A stretch of 64,000 bases of DNA, taken from Melioribacteraceae bacterium. Lineage in GTDB: Bacteria > Bacteroidota > Ignavibacteria > Ignavibacteriales > Melioribacteraceae. The notes under the pieces are model-generated. The model saw only the letters and a program-made list of their open reading frames with translations. It was not told where the DNA came from and made no database searches. Positions within the stretch are counted from its first letter, which is position 1, and each line of letters begins with the position of its first letter. The stretch is from the NCBI GenBank assembly GCA_021739765.1, contig JAIPBD010000006.1, forward strand, positions 62,001 to 126,000. Direction: 5' to 3'. Both the position numbers and the translations under genes were made by a program. This document shows positions 15,426 to 25,416 of this stretch, in pieces.

Positions 15426-15926
15426 TTAGTGAGTTTGACCTCTTCTTGCTAATTCTCTATCAAGTAAGAACAGCGCAGATTTGTTATCTTCGATAAATTC
15501 AAATCTATCAACAATCTCTGTCACAGAAGCAATTTCTTCTACTTGTTCATCAATGAACCAACTCAAGAAATTACGAGTAGCGTAATCATCTTCAGTTTCC
15601 GCTTGTTTTGCCAAGCCATGAATACATTTTGTTATGAATATTTCATGTTCTTTTGACTCTGCAAAAACTTCTTTCGGATTAGTCCATTCAAATTTTGGCT
15701 CTTTGATAGCTCCAAGTTTTACTCTTCCGCCGACATCATTAACGTAACCAAGAATTTTCATGGCGTGTTGATATTCTTCATCAGCTTGATGTTTCATCCA
15801 AACAGCCATTCCGTGGAAATTCGTAGCTTCAAAATACGCCGACATTGATAAATACAAATAAGATGAATACAACTCTTCATTTATTTGTTTATTTAGTGAT
15901 TCATTCATTTTTTCACTAATCATCAT
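15426..15926 (-). CDS. ftnA: Non-haem ferritin
   Basis: 166 residues, cytoplasmic. This is a four-helix ferritin with the ferroxidase ligands visible: Glu in NEELYSSYLYLSM, the pair in MKHQADEEYQHAMKI, and Glu/Gln in the NFLSWFIDEQVEE helix. The haem-binding Met pattern of bacterioferritin is absent. It oxidises Fe(II) and stores it in a 24-mer shell. The start at 15926 has AAGGAGA about 7 nt upstream; a second ATG follows directly. The extra 23 residues after the last core helix are a normal helix E. Confidence 0.93.
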   Translation of the reverse strand: MMISEKMNESLNKQINEELYSSYLYLSMSAYFEATNFHGMAVWMKHQADEEYQHAMKILGYVNDVGGRVKLGAIKEPKFEWTNPKEVFAESKEHEIFITKCIHGLAKQAETEDDYATRNFLSWFIDEQVEEIASVTEIVDRFEFIEDNKSALFLLDRELARRGQTH

Positions 15927-16090
15927 GATATTTTCTCCTTATTTTTCGTTTTTATCATTTTCTAAAATATCTAAAGTGGGTTTGATAGGCAATTTATAAT
16001 ACAGCTGAATGTAAATTATTACTTTATGAATTGAATCCATCACCTTATCTGCATAAATTAAAAATAATATTGTAATTACAAAGGCTCTTA

Positions 16091-17545
16091 ATGAAATCAA
16101 TCCTCATACTTTTAATAACCGCTTCCATCAGCATTATTTCGGCTCAGAGCAAAAGTATACATTTTCAGCATATTCAAGAATTTGGCAAAACATTTGATTC
16201 TGATATCAATGCTCTTACAAAAGTCAACTCTGAATTCATCCCGACCGAGAAAAACTTAACGCATCAAATAATGGGTTATTTACCGTATTGGGAATATTTG
16301 GACGGGTCCGCTTCAACATTGCGGTATGATTTGCTGACACACATAGCAGCGTTTGCCTTTACAATTGATGACACCGGAAATGTCGGTCTTCCGGTATCAT
16401 GGCCGTGGACGGAAGTTATAACCACATCCCATGCAAACGGGGTTAAAGTTTTAGCGTCTGTTTTCTCTAATGATGTTGACGTTATAAATTCTGTACTGAA
16501 CAGTAATCAACATACACAAAATTTTATACTGCAAATTGATCAGATAATCAAAAATTACTCTCTGGATGGATTAAATGTAGATTTGGAAGAATTCAAACTT
16601 TCTGATCGGTCGGCACCAATCGTTAATTTTATGAAAGCGCTCAGAACACATTTTGACCAAAATCTTCCCGGAAAGGAACTTTCATTTTCCACGCCAATTA
16701 TAGACTGGGATAATGCATGGGATATTCAAGGAATTGTTGATCAGTGTGACTATGTGAATGTATTATCCTACGATTTTTACGGATCGTGGAGCTCGACAAC
16801 GGGCGCAGTTGCTCCTCTCGGACCTTCGAATGAAATTAGTATCGAGTGGGCTATTAACAGAGATTATTCGAATATTGATCATTCAAAAATTTTTCTTGGT
16901 ATTCCTTATTATGGCGCTCATTGGACAACAGAAACAAATGAAGCCGGTTCAGAAGTTGAGAACTTTCTTGCATCGACTCGATATCATGAAGCGAGAACCT
17001 TAATTCAAGAATTTAGCATTGTTCCGTTTTGGGATTCCAAATCACAGACTCCATGGTTCGCATGGGAAGATACTTCATGGAATCAAATTTGGTATGACGA
17101 CGAGGAGAGTTTGGAATTGAAGTATAATTACTCGAGATCAAAAAATTTTGGCGGAATAGCTATTTGGGCACTCGGATATGATAAAGGAAAATCAGAACTC
17201 TGGGATTTACTCGCGCAAAAATTTGATCCGGCTGTTTCTGTGCAAAGCGAATCTGTTAAAATACACTCATTCAGACTGCTGGGGAATTATCCAAATCCAT
17301 TTAATCCAAGTACAACAATCCAATTTGATCTGCCTCAGGCCTCTGAAGTTTCGTTTGAAATTTATGATCTGTTAGGAAGACGTTTATTTATCGAAAGCAA
17401 ATTTTACACTTCACGGGGAAGACAGAATTACAAAATCGATCAGTTGTGGAATTTCCCTTCCGGTAACTATTTTTACGTTATAAGATTTATTGATGATAAA
17501 GGTAAGTCGAATTCCTTAAAGGGAAAAATGACCCTCCTCAAATAA
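16091..17545 (+). CDS. Secreted GH18-family glycoside hydrolase with T9SS sorting tail
   Basis: 484 residues. Signal peptide (to about 19), then a GH18 TIM barrel (about 55-385): strand SSYAAFAFTIDD-like region, catalytic motif LDGLNVDLEEF (near 157-167; DxxDxDxE with the last Glu as acid) and YVNVLSYDFYGSWS. The C-terminal about 80 residues begin NYPNPFNPSTTIQFDLP and end in a short basic tail, a T9SS type A sorting domain. The protein is therefore exported through the outer membrane and anchored or released outside. GH18 members cleave chitin or peptidoglycan-related glycans (YaaH/SleL-like spore-hydrolase branch is also close). Its stop overlaps the convergent antiporter gene by 8 nt. Confidence 0.85.
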   Translation: MKSILILLITASISIISAQSKSIHFQHIQEFGKTFDSDINALTKVNSEFIPTEKNLTHQIMGYLPYWEYLDGSASTLRYDLLTHIAAFAFTIDDTGNVGLPVSWPWTEVITTSHANGVKVLASVFSNDVDVINSVLNSNQHTQNFILQIDQIIKNYSLDGLNVDLEEFKLSDRSAPIVNFMKALRTHFDQNLPGKELSFSTPIIDWDNAWDIQGIVDQCDYVNVLSYDFYGSWSSTTGAVAPLGPSNEISIEWAINRDYSNIDHSKIFLGIPYYGAHWTTETNEAGSEVENFLASTRYHEARTLIQEFSIVPFWDSKSQTPWFAWEDTSWNQIWYDDEESLELKYNYSRSKNFGGIAIWALGYDKGKSELWDLLAQKFDPAVSVQSESVKIHSFRLLGNYPNPFNPSTTIQFDLPQASEVSFEIYDLLGRRLFIESKFYTSRGRQNYKIDQLWNFPSGNYFYVIRFIDDKGKSNSLKGKMTLLK

Positions 17546-19022
17546 AATATCCGAATAACAGAAATAGAAAAAGTGAAATAGTTCCTGTAAATAATGCATA
17601 CGGCAGTTGAGTTTTTACGTGATCAATATGATCTGTTGCCGAAGCCATTGAACTTACAATTGTTGTATCCGAGATTGGTGAACAATGATCACCGAATACA
17701 CCGCCGCTTAAAACCGAAGCTATAGAAAGTGAAAGATTTGCATCGAGACTCTGAGCCATTGGAATTCCGATCGCTATCATAATGGCAAAAGTGCCCCAAG
17801 ATGTTCCTGTTGAAAAGGAGATTATGGCTGAAGTAAGAAACAAAATTGCCGGCAACAATTGTGGTGTAATAAAATTTTGCGAAACTTCCGCCAAATAAAT
17901 TCCGGTTCCAAGTTTATTTGCCGTATCACCAATCGCGAACGCGAAAACCATTAGGAGCGCAAGCGGTAACATTCCGCTCATTCCTTTCATAAATATTTCG
18001 TTGTAATCGAAAGGTTTGAAAATCTTCTTCCTGGTGTAATAGAGCATTCCGCTTGATATGCCGATAATTACGGAAACGAGAACCGAAGTAGAACCGGATG
18101 AATTCTTAAGTGACTCAAATATCAACTCTTTAGTTGAATGGAATGAATGAACGTCAATCTCTGCGAATCCGGTGTAAAATAGAACTATCGGCATAAATAA
18201 CACGGTTGTAATAATCGGGATCAGCATACTTTTTATTTTTGGATCAATATTGTCCGATAAATTCTCGGATATTAAATCATTTGAAATTGATGGAGTAGAG
18301 CCGTCATTAAGCAGTTTCCCGGTTTTCAAAACTCTTAATTCGGCAAATTTCATAGCACCAAAATCTTTTCCCGAAATGATAATCCAAAGCAGAAATAAAA
18401 TTGTTAAAAGCGCGTAAAAATTAAACGGAATTGAGAGCAAAAGTAATGAAAGCGGATTATCCAAATTTTGCAGTGCGAGTAAACCTATTATAAAAGCTCC
18501 CCAAGCGTTAAATGGAACAAGTACGCAAGAGGGCGCGCAAGTTGAATCAACTAAATAAGCCAGCTTTTCGCGGGAAATTTTAAGTTTATCGAATATTGGA
18601 CGGAAAAGGGTTCCGGTAGTTAATACGGAAATATTCGTTTCAATAAATAAGAACATTCCCGAAGCAACTGCCATCAGCTGTACAATTTTTTTGGGATCAC
18701 TTCTGTGTTTGGATTCATAATTCGACAAAAGTGAAGAAATTGAATTGTTAAATCCTCTAACACCGCCGGATTTTTGAATCAATGATATTAAAACACCAAC
18801 GAGTAAACTAAAAATTATGATTCTTGTGTTGCCGGCATCGGAAAACACATTTACAAAGACAGAGATTGTCCCAAATATGCTGAGAATAATATTCCACTCA
18901 TTTGTGACTAATACTCCAAACCAGGTTCCGACCAAAAGGGAAATAAAGACTTGCCTCGTTTTTATGGCAATAATTATTGCGATTAACGGGGGAAGCACAG
19001 ACCAAAAACTGTAATGTTCCAT
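17538..19022 (-). CDS. NhaC-type Na+/H+ antiporter family protein
   Basis: 494 residues from the ATG at 19022, where the first transmembrane helix begins after EHYSFWSVLPPL; the open frame upstream overlaps the divergent gene and lacks coding character. Eleven to twelve hydrophobic helices are seen. Family features are the repeated halves with SGTSWGTFAIMIAIG and DHCSPISDTTIVSS near the C-terminus, and AFNAWGAF-like segments in the middle. It exchanges Na+ for H+ (or, in related members, amino acids such as lysine or malate/lactate) at the inner membrane. Substrate is not decidable from sequence. It is transcribed alone. Confidence 0.85.
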   Translation of the reverse strand: MEHYSFWSVLPPLIAIIIAIKTRQVFISLLVGTWFGVLVTNEWNIILSIFGTISVFVNVFSDAGNTRIIIFSLLVGVLISLIQKSGGVRGFNNSISSLLSNYESKHRSDPKKIVQLMAVASGMFLFIETNISVLTTGTLFRPIFDKLKISREKLAYLVDSTCAPSCVLVPFNAWGAFIIGLLALQNLDNPLSLLLLSIPFNFYALLTILFLLWIIISGKDFGAMKFAELRVLKTGKLLNDGSTPSISNDLISENLSDNIDPKIKSMLIPIITTVLFMPIVLFYTGFAEIDVHSFHSTKELIFESLKNSSGSTSVLVSVIIGISSGMLYYTRKKIFKPFDYNEIFMKGMSGMLPLALLMVFAFAIGDTANKLGTGIYLAEVSQNFITPQLLPAILFLTSAIISFSTGTSWGTFAIMIAIGIPMAQSLDANLSLSIASVLSGGVFGDHCSPISDTTIVSSMASATDHIDHVKTQLPYALFTGTISLFLFLLFGYFI

Positions 19023-19107
19023 AATTCTCGTTTTTGTTGGTAAATCTAATAACGTATATTTGGTGCTAAATATAACTAATTCATTCCAAGATAATCCCGG
19101 TGTGAAA

Positions 19108-20856
19108 ATGAAAAAAATGCTCATCATACTATTTGTTTTAAGTTCAATTTTAGTTGCGCAGAAAAACGAAAGCGACTTTTTAACCAAATTCGAAAAATCT
19201 GATTATTTAGAAACAGATCGATATCAGGAGTCGATGGAATATTTTTCCAAATTGGCTGATGAGTCAGAATTTGCAGAATTTATAACGTTCGGTGTTTCAC
19301 CGCAGGGAAGAGATCTTAAAATTCTGATCGCAAATAAAAATAGTGAGTTTGATTTAGACAAAATTAAAAATTCAGAAAAGGCAATTGTCCTTATTCAGAG
19401 TGGAATTCACGCCGGTGAAATTTGCGGTAAAGACGCATCAATGATTTTGATGAGGGAGATATTAATTACGAAGGAGAAGGAAGCATACTTAGATAGTCTC
19501 ATAATTCTCGTGATTCCAATTTTTAACGTTGATGGTCATGAAAGATTTGGAAAATACAATCGACTCAACCAAAACGGTCCAAAAGAAATGGGATATAGAG
19601 TAACGGCTCAGAATCTTAATCTAAACCGTGACTATATGAAGGCCGATTCCCCTGAAATGCAAGCTTTGCTTAAATTATACACAAAAGTTTTACCGGATTT
19701 TTACATCGATATTCACTCAACAGACGGCGCTGATTATCAATATCATATAACTTACAACACACAAAAATTTCCAAACTTTTACAAACCAACCGTCGAGTGG
19801 ATCAAATCAGATTTTATTCCCTCGATAGAAAGTTACGTTAATGAAAATGGATATCTCATTTCTCCATTCGTTTCTTACGTTCAAGGTGATTTCAAAAAAG
19901 GAATCCGCGATTGGATTGCATCCCCACGATTTTCAAACGGGTATACGGTATTGCAAAATCGACCGAGCTTACTAATTGAAACCCATGTTCTTAAACCTTA
20001 CAAAGAACGAGTATTCTCCGCAAAATACTTGACCGAAGGCATTCTTTTAAACTTAAGTAAAAATCGAAGTCTTGTAAAAAAATTAAATAAAGATGCGGAT
20101 CTTTTTGCACTCGAGAATTTCGGCGCCAAGAGAAATCCTTATCCGAATCAATTGAAACTTTCGCAAAATTCTACACAATATAATTACAAAGGAATTGAGC
20201 CTGTTATGAGCGAAAGTCCGATAATGGGGACACAGTTCAAAACATATAGAGCAGAAAAAGTTTCTGTTAACGTTCCTTATTATGACCTCGGTTATATTAT
20301 TAGCAGTTTTAATGTGCCTGCCGGTTATTTGGTTCCAAAAGAATGGGGCAATATTGTCGAAAGATTAACACTGCATGGAGTTGATGTAGATACCGTTCAA
20401 GAACCCACTGATCTGGAAATAAAAGAGTATGAACTTGACAGTGTAAAATTCGCGTCACGATCGTATGAAGGTCGAATCCGTTGCGATTTCCAAGTCTATT
20501 CCAGAACTAAAAATTATGAAGCACAGCCGGGTGATTACATTATTAGAACAAACCAGCGCGCTGTTGGAGTAATAGTTAATTTGTTAGAACCTGAAGGAGA
20601 TGATTCTTTTGCAAAATGGGGATTTTTTAATTCCATTTTTGAAAGGAAAGAATATTTCGAACCTTATGTTATGGAACCGATCGCCAGAATAATGATGCAA
20701 GACAATCCGGAACTTGCGAAAGAGTTTAATGAAAAATTAAAGAACGAACCGGAATTCAAAAACGATCCTTATGCCCGGTTGTTTTTTTGGTATGAACGGT
20801 CGCCATATTACGATAGTAAATACAAAATTTATCCTGTAAAAAGATTGTTGAATTAA
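19108..20856 (+). CDS. Secreted M14-family zinc carboxypeptidase
   Basis: 582 residues from the ATG at 19108, where a signal peptide (MKKMLIILFVLSSILVAQ) begins; no strong SD. M14 motifs: zinc ligands in SGIHAGEICG (near 99-102) and DIHSTDG (near 202), substrate-binding Asn-Arg in LNLNRDY, and the general-base Glu in LIETHVLKP. The C-terminal about 230 residues form an extra beta-rich region. Such M14 enzymes remove C-terminal residues from peptides. It is followed 12 nt later by the ABC importer genes, so nutrient scavenging of peptides and osmolytes may be co-expressed, though that is an inference. Confidence 0.85.
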   Translation: MKKMLIILFVLSSILVAQKNESDFLTKFEKSDYLETDRYQESMEYFSKLADESEFAEFITFGVSPQGRDLKILIANKNSEFDLDKIKNSEKAIVLIQSGIHAGEICGKDASMILMREILITKEKEAYLDSLIILVIPIFNVDGHERFGKYNRLNQNGPKEMGYRVTAQNLNLNRDYMKADSPEMQALLKLYTKVLPDFYIDIHSTDGADYQYHITYNTQKFPNFYKPTVEWIKSDFIPSIESYVNENGYLISPFVSYVQGDFKKGIRDWIASPRFSNGYTVLQNRPSLLIETHVLKPYKERVFSAKYLTEGILLNLSKNRSLVKKLNKDADLFALENFGAKRNPYPNQLKLSQNSTQYNYKGIEPVMSESPIMGTQFKTYRAEKVSVNVPYYDLGYIISSFNVPAGYLVPKEWGNIVERLTLHGVDVDTVQEPTDLEIKEYELDSVKFASRSYEGRIRCDFQVYSRTKNYEAQPGDYIIRTNQRAVGVIVNLLEPEGDDSFAKWGFFNSIFERKEYFEPYVMEPIARIMMQDNPELAKEFNEKLKNEPEFKNDPYARLFFWYERSPYYDSKYKIYPVKRLLN

Positions 20857-20868
20857 AAATCATTCATA

Positions 20869-21597
20869 ATGATTAAACTTGAACAAGTAGAAATAAATTT
20901 CAACGGTGATTTTAGAATACCCAAATTGAGTTTGGAATTTGAAGAAGGAAGTACCTCCGTTTTAATCGGCCCCAGCGGCTGTGGTAAATCCACAATATTG
21001 CGTTCAATAACCGGTTTGATAAAAACTGATGCAGGAGCCGTTCATGTTGACGGACAAACATTAACATCAGAGAATCTCAATATTATAAGAAGAAAAATTG
21101 GATACGTAATTCAATCCGGTGGATTATTTCCTCATCTGACTGTTGAACAGAATATCTCAATCACCAACAACAATTTCAATTATTCGGATGGTCTAGTAAA
21201 AACCAAAATTAAAGAATTGTCCGATTTGACAAAGTTTCCGCTCTCCGCATTGGAGCGGTTTCCAGCACAGCTTTCCGGCGGACAGAGACAAAGAGTAAGT
21301 TTAATGAGAGCATTGTTTTATGATCCAAAATACCTTTTACTGGATGAACCTCTTGGCGCTCTTGATCCTCTTATCAGATATGATCTTCAAAATGAATTAA
21401 AGGAAATATTCAAAAAATTGAACAAAACTGTCGTGATGGTAACACATGATTTGAATGAAGCAATCTATTTTGCGGATAAAATAATTATTTTGAAAGAGGG
21501 TGAAATTGAACAGACCGGTAATCCGGAATTTATTATTCGAAATCCCGTAAATGAATTTGTTACAAAATTTATAACCGCACAAAGACCGCATAAGTAA
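20869..21597 (+). CDS. ABC transporter ATP-binding protein, glycine betaine/choline type
   Basis: 242 residues. Walker A GPSGCGKST (about 33-41), Q-loop VIQSGGLFPHL, signature LSGGQRQR, Walker B YLLLDEPLGALD, and H-loop VTHD are all intact. Sequence style and the partner match the OpuCA/ProV-like proline/glycine betaine group; no C-terminal CBS domains are present (OpuCA proteins often have them), so no ionic-strength sensor is fused here. Its stop is immediately followed by the ATG of the permease/binding-protein gene (0-nt gap), so the two proteins should be made together. Confidence 0.9.
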   Translation: MIKLEQVEINFNGDFRIPKLSLEFEEGSTSVLIGPSGCGKSTILRSITGLIKTDAGAVHVDGQTLTSENLNIIRRKIGYVIQSGGLFPHLTVEQNISITNNNFNYSDGLVKTKIKELSDLTKFPLSALERFPAQLSGGQRQRVSLMRALFYDPKYLLLDEPLGALDPLIRYDLQNELKEIFKKLNKTVVMVTHDLNEAIYFADKIIILKEGEIEQTGNPEFIIRNPVNEFVTKFITAQRPHK

Positions 21598-23085
21598 ATG
21601 AAAAGAATAATTTCAACTATGATAATTGGCGTGCTGTCGCTTTCGTGCTCTTCACCGGAAAATTCGACAATTAGGATTGGTTCGAAGAAATTTACCGAAT
21701 CGGTAATAATAGCGGAAATTGCAACACAACTTTTAAACTACAATGGGTTCAAATCTGTTCATTTAGATCAACTCGGTGGAACCAGAATATTATTTAACTC
21801 ATTGTTAAATAACGAATTAGATGTTTATCCGGAATATACCGGAACAATCATTAAAGAAATTCTGAATGAAAAAAACATCACTGATTTCGATGATTTAAAA
21901 AATGAACTGCGATCACTAGGAATTGGAATCACAGAACCTTTAGGATTCAACAATACGTATTCGATTGGTATTCTGACTGAAACCGCAAAAAAGTATGAAA
22001 TAACAAAAATATCAGATCTACGTAATTATCCTGAACTTAAACTTGCCTTTACAAACGAATTTATTGATCGGGAGGATGGATGGAAAGGGTTGAGAAATCA
22101 TTACGATTTAACCAACTCGAATGTAACCGGAATTGATCATGATTTAGCATACAGAGGACTGAAGTCCGGCTCAATTGATATTATCGATTTATACTCAACC
22201 GATGCCGAAATTGAATATTACGATATTCTGACTCTGGAAGACGACCTCAATTTTTTCACCGATTACAATGCGGTTTTACTCTATCGAATAGATTTGGTAA
22301 AAATGGACAATAATAGAATAAATGTACTTCGTAAGTTGGAAAGTCGTGTTGATGAGAAATCAATAATCGGGCTTAATGCTTCCGTAAAATTGGGTGGTGA
22401 AAGTGAAAAGTTAGCGGCGGCTTTGTTTATTAATAGAGAGTTTGAGATAAAAACGAACATAAATGAAGCAACAATCATCGATAGATTGTTGAAGAATACT
22501 TGGGAGCATTGTATTCTGGTATCTATCTCGTTGCTTATGGCGATAATTATCGCGATTCCGTTGGGTATTTTATCGGCAAAATCTAAGAAATTAGGTGGAA
22601 CAATTTTGAATTCTGTTGGAATTATTCAAACTATTCCGTCCTTAGCATTGTTAGTATTTATGATTCCGTTATTTGGGATCGGATTTGTGCCGGCGATTGT
22701 GGCATTGTTCCTTTATTCGTTACTTCCCATAGTTCGGAATACTTACACCGCACTAAAAGGAATTGACAGAGATGTGATCGAATCGGCTGAGGTTTTGGGT
22801 CTGGATAAATATTTTATTCTCAGAAAAATTGAACTCCCGATTGCGTCCGGATCGATACTTGCCGGAATAAAAACATCGGCTGTTATCAATGTAGGTACCG
22901 CGACTTTAGGGGCATTAATTGGGGCCGGTGGATTTGGTCAACCAATTTTGACGGGAATTAGGTTGGATGATACTTTGATGATTTTTCAGGGAGCGATTCC
23001 TGCAGCACTTTTGGCAATCTTAGTCCAGTATATTTTTGATTTAAGTGAGAAAATATTTGTTCCAAAAGGATTAAGAATAAAATAA
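21598..23085 (+). CDS. Substrate-binding/permease fusion of a quaternary-amine ABC importer
   Basis: 495 residues. An N-terminal signal with a lipobox-like LSCSS (Cys about 17) precedes an OpuAC/OsmX-type binding domain (about 20-285; IRIGSKKFTESVIIAE, QLGGTRILFNSL, VYPEYTGT). A permease domain with five to six helices follows (about 300-495), containing the ABC loop ESAEVLGLDKYFILRKIELP. The binding domain comes before the membrane domain, whereas known fused members such as OpuABC have membrane domain first. Ligand is probably glycine betaine, choline or carnitine; the aromatic-cage residues were not mapped. It pairs with the ATPase gene directly upstream. Confidence 0.82.
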   Translation: MKRIISTMIIGVLSLSCSSPENSTIRIGSKKFTESVIIAEIATQLLNYNGFKSVHLDQLGGTRILFNSLLNNELDVYPEYTGTIIKEILNEKNITDFDDLKNELRSLGIGITEPLGFNNTYSIGILTETAKKYEITKISDLRNYPELKLAFTNEFIDREDGWKGLRNHYDLTNSNVTGIDHDLAYRGLKSGSIDIIDLYSTDAEIEYYDILTLEDDLNFFTDYNAVLLYRIDLVKMDNNRINVLRKLESRVDEKSIIGLNASVKLGGESEKLAAALFINREFEIKTNINEATIIDRLLKNTWEHCILVSISLLMAIIIAIPLGILSAKSKKLGGTILNSVGIIQTIPSLALLVFMIPLFGIGFVPAIVALFLYSLLPIVRNTYTALKGIDRDVIESAEVLGLDKYFILRKIELPIASGSILAGIKTSAVINVGTATLGALIGAGGFGQPILTGIRLDDTLMIFQGAIPAALLAILVQYIFDLSEKIFVPKGLRIK

Positions 23086-23159
23086 AAGATCATCCAAAAT
23101 ATTATTCCAAATTGTAATTTTTAGAATTGATTGTTAAATTTAATAAATAAAGAACCACT

Positions 23160-24437
23160 ATGAATAATTTACAAAACGAGACAGATTTAAGAGCAAAACT
23201 AATTCAAGATTTTCAACGGGTTCGGAATTTTTCGTTAAAGATCGTTGAACCGCTTGAGACAGAAGATTTCGTAATCCAACCGATGCCCGATGCCAGTCCC
23301 ACCAGATGGCACCTTGCACATACAAGTTGGTTTTTTGAAGCTTTTCTTCTAAAGGAAGTCTTCCCGAATTATAAATCCATCGACGATAAATACAGCTATT
23401 TATTCAATTCGTATTACGTTCAAATCGGAGAACGATTTTACAGACCGAATCGAGGATTGCTTTCCAGACCTACAGTTAAAGAGATATTGGCGTATCGAAA
23501 ATTTGTTGATGAACAAGTTCTTGATTTTTTGACAGACGCAGATGAACCCACTCTTCAAAAGTGGTTAGTAGTGATGAATATCGGTTTAAATCACGAGCAG
23601 CAACATCAAGAATTAATACTTACTGACATAAAAAATGTTTTTTCGAACAATCCGCTTTTTCCCGTTTACAACAAACTTGAATTAAAAGAAAATTCCAATC
23701 TTCCACCAATTAATTGGATCGAAGTGGAAGGCGGCGTGAGAGAAATCGGTTATAACGGGAGTGATTTTTTTTACGATAATGAAAAACCGGTTCACAAGGT
23801 TTACTTAAACGATTTTCAAATTGCGTCCCGGTTGATCACAAACGGTGAGTATATCGAATTTATTGAGGATAACGGCTACTCCCGACCTGAACTTTGGCTT
23901 TCGAACGGAATGGCTGATGTGGAATCCAAGAATTGGAAAGCTCCGCTATATTGGGAAAAAATAGGGGATGAATGGTGGAATTATACTCTTCAAGGATTTC
24001 GAAAAGTTGAACCAAGTGAACCTGTTACTCATGTAAGTTTTTATGAAGCCGACGCGTTTTCTCACTGGGCCGGTTCAAGACTCGCAACCGAATTTGAATG
24101 GGAAGCCGCTTCGTCTCGTTCCCAATTGACAGGAAATTTTGTCGAAAACGGAAACTTTCATCCTTCACCTGTGCTGAATTCAGCTGACGGAATTCAACAA
24201 TTGTATGGTGATGTTTGGGAATGGACAAGGAGCGATTATGCGCCGTATCCGGGTTACAAAATTCCTCCCGGTGCGATTGGTGAATACAACGGCAAGTTTA
24301 TGTCAGGACAGATTGTTCTCCGCGGCGGATCATGCGCAACTTCAAAGACACACATTAGAAATACTTACAGAAATTTTTTCCATCACAATGCACGCTGGCA
24401 GTTTTCCGGTATCCGGTTAGCTAAAGATTTGCAATAA
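23160..24437 (+). CDS. egtB: Hercynine oxygenase EgtB (sulfoxide synthase)
   Basis: 425 residues. N-terminal DinB-like domain with the iron ligands: His in WHLAHTSWFFEAF (near 44-56) and HEQQHQE (about 145-151), the HX3HXE motif. The C-terminal FGE-sulfatase-like domain (about 180-425) contains VTHVSFYEADAFSHWAGSRLATEFEWE and GDVWEWTRSDY. EgtB uses O2 and a thiol donor (gamma-glutamylcysteine or cysteine) to make the C-S bond on hercynine in ergothioneine synthesis. It is 14 nt upstream of egtD. No egtA or egtC is adjacent, which suggests the cysteine-using branch, an inference. Confidence 0.93.
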   Translation: MNNLQNETDLRAKLIQDFQRVRNFSLKIVEPLETEDFVIQPMPDASPTRWHLAHTSWFFEAFLLKEVFPNYKSIDDKYSYLFNSYYVQIGERFYRPNRGLLSRPTVKEILAYRKFVDEQVLDFLTDADEPTLQKWLVVMNIGLNHEQQHQELILTDIKNVFSNNPLFPVYNKLELKENSNLPPINWIEVEGGVREIGYNGSDFFYDNEKPVHKVYLNDFQIASRLITNGEYIEFIEDNGYSRPELWLSNGMADVESKNWKAPLYWEKIGDEWWNYTLQGFRKVEPSEPVTHVSFYEADAFSHWAGSRLATEFEWEAASSRSQLTGNFVENGNFHPSPVLNSADGIQQLYGDVWEWTRSDYAPYPGYKIPPGAIGEYNGKFMSGQIVLRGGSCATSKTHIRNTYRNFFHHNARWQFSGIRLAKDLQ

Positions 24438-24451
24438 ATCCACTCTAAAAA

Positions 24452-25396
24452 ATGAATTCAAATACAGAAGATAAATACGCATTAGAACTGCAACAACTTA
24501 TTAACGGCTTATCATCGAAGCAGAAAAGAATACCAAGCAAATATTTTTACGATGAGAAAGGTTCGAAATTATTTGATAAAATTTGTGAGCTTGAGGAGTA
24601 CTATCCGACCAGAACAGAAATGAAAATAATGGAAGATAATATTCTTGATATCGTAAAAATCTTTGATAAGAACTCATTATTTATTGAATTCGGGAGCGGT
24701 AGCAGCTGGAAAACAAAGTTAATATTGAAGCATCTTCAACAACTTACGGCTTATATTCCGGTAGATATCTCGGAAGAACATTTAAATAATTCAGCGCAGG
24801 AGTTGAGGGTGATTTTTCCCAATCTCGAAATAATTCCTATAGCTGCCGATTACACTCATCCCATTAGATTTCCGGAATTGAAGAGCGAAGTATCAAAAAC
24901 CATAGCTTATTTCCCCGGTTCAACATTAGGAAATTTTGAAGAATATGAAGCAATTGAATTTTTGAAAATGGTTGCTGAAGAAACCGGAAAGAATGGCGGC
25001 CTATTGCTCGGAATTGATATGGTTAAAGATAAAAAAGTTTTGGAAGCCGCTTATAATGATAGTGAAGGAATTACAGCGGAGTTTAATTTGAATATTCTTC
25101 AAAATATAAATGAACTTTTTTACACCGATTTTAACCCGTCTAATTTTGAACATAACGCTTTGTTTAATGATGATAAATCTCGAATTGAAATGCATTTGAT
25201 CTCAAAAAAAAATCAAACAGTAAGTTTGGATAATCTGCAATTTCCAATTTTGAAGGGGGAATCTTTGCTTACCGAATACTCCCACAAGTATACAATGGAA
25301 ATGTTTCAAAAAATCTGTTCGGGAATATTCACTATTGAAAAATTTTGGACAGATGATAAAAAATATTTCAGTATTCTGTATCTTTCTGTTATATAA
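24452..25396 (+). CDS. egtD: L-histidine N-alpha-methyltransferase EgtD
   Basis: 314 residues. Family motifs: PSKYFYDEKGSKLFDKICELEEYYPTRTE at the N-terminus, the SAM-binding FIEFGSGSSWKT (near 75-86), YIPVDISEEHL, and AYFPGSTLGNF near 150. EgtD trimethylates histidine to hercynine, the substrate of EgtB. The order egtB-egtD with 14 nt between is the classic short ergothioneine operon. The thiol protects against oxidants, which fits the nearby ferritin in an aerotolerant or facultative organism. The following ion-channel gene is 20 nt downstream and probably on the same transcript. Confidence 0.94.
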   Translation: MNSNTEDKYALELQQLINGLSSKQKRIPSKYFYDEKGSKLFDKICELEEYYPTRTEMKIMEDNILDIVKIFDKNSLFIEFGSGSSWKTKLILKHLQQLTAYIPVDISEEHLNNSAQELRVIFPNLEIIPIAADYTHPIRFPELKSEVSKTIAYFPGSTLGNFEEYEAIEFLKMVAEETGKNGGLLLGIDMVKDKKVLEAAYNDSEGITAEFNLNILQNINELFYTDFNPSNFEHNALFNDDKSRIEMHLISKKNQTVSLDNLQFPILKGESLLTEYSHKYTMEMFQKICSGIFTIEKFWTDDKKYFSILYLSVI

Positions 25397-25416
25397 AAAC
25401 TTAAATCTAGCTGCCA

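Noticed and set aside
15258-15452. Plus-strand open frame across rpmB and the ferritin gap
   Set aside because: It lies antisense to rpmB, which is unmistakable, and lacks an SD and family signals.
23112-23142. Bacteroidota-type promoter (TTG-N20-TAAATTTA) before egtB
   Set aside because: The match is weak in A+T-rich sequence and the -7 box lacks the final G; not strong enough for a feature.
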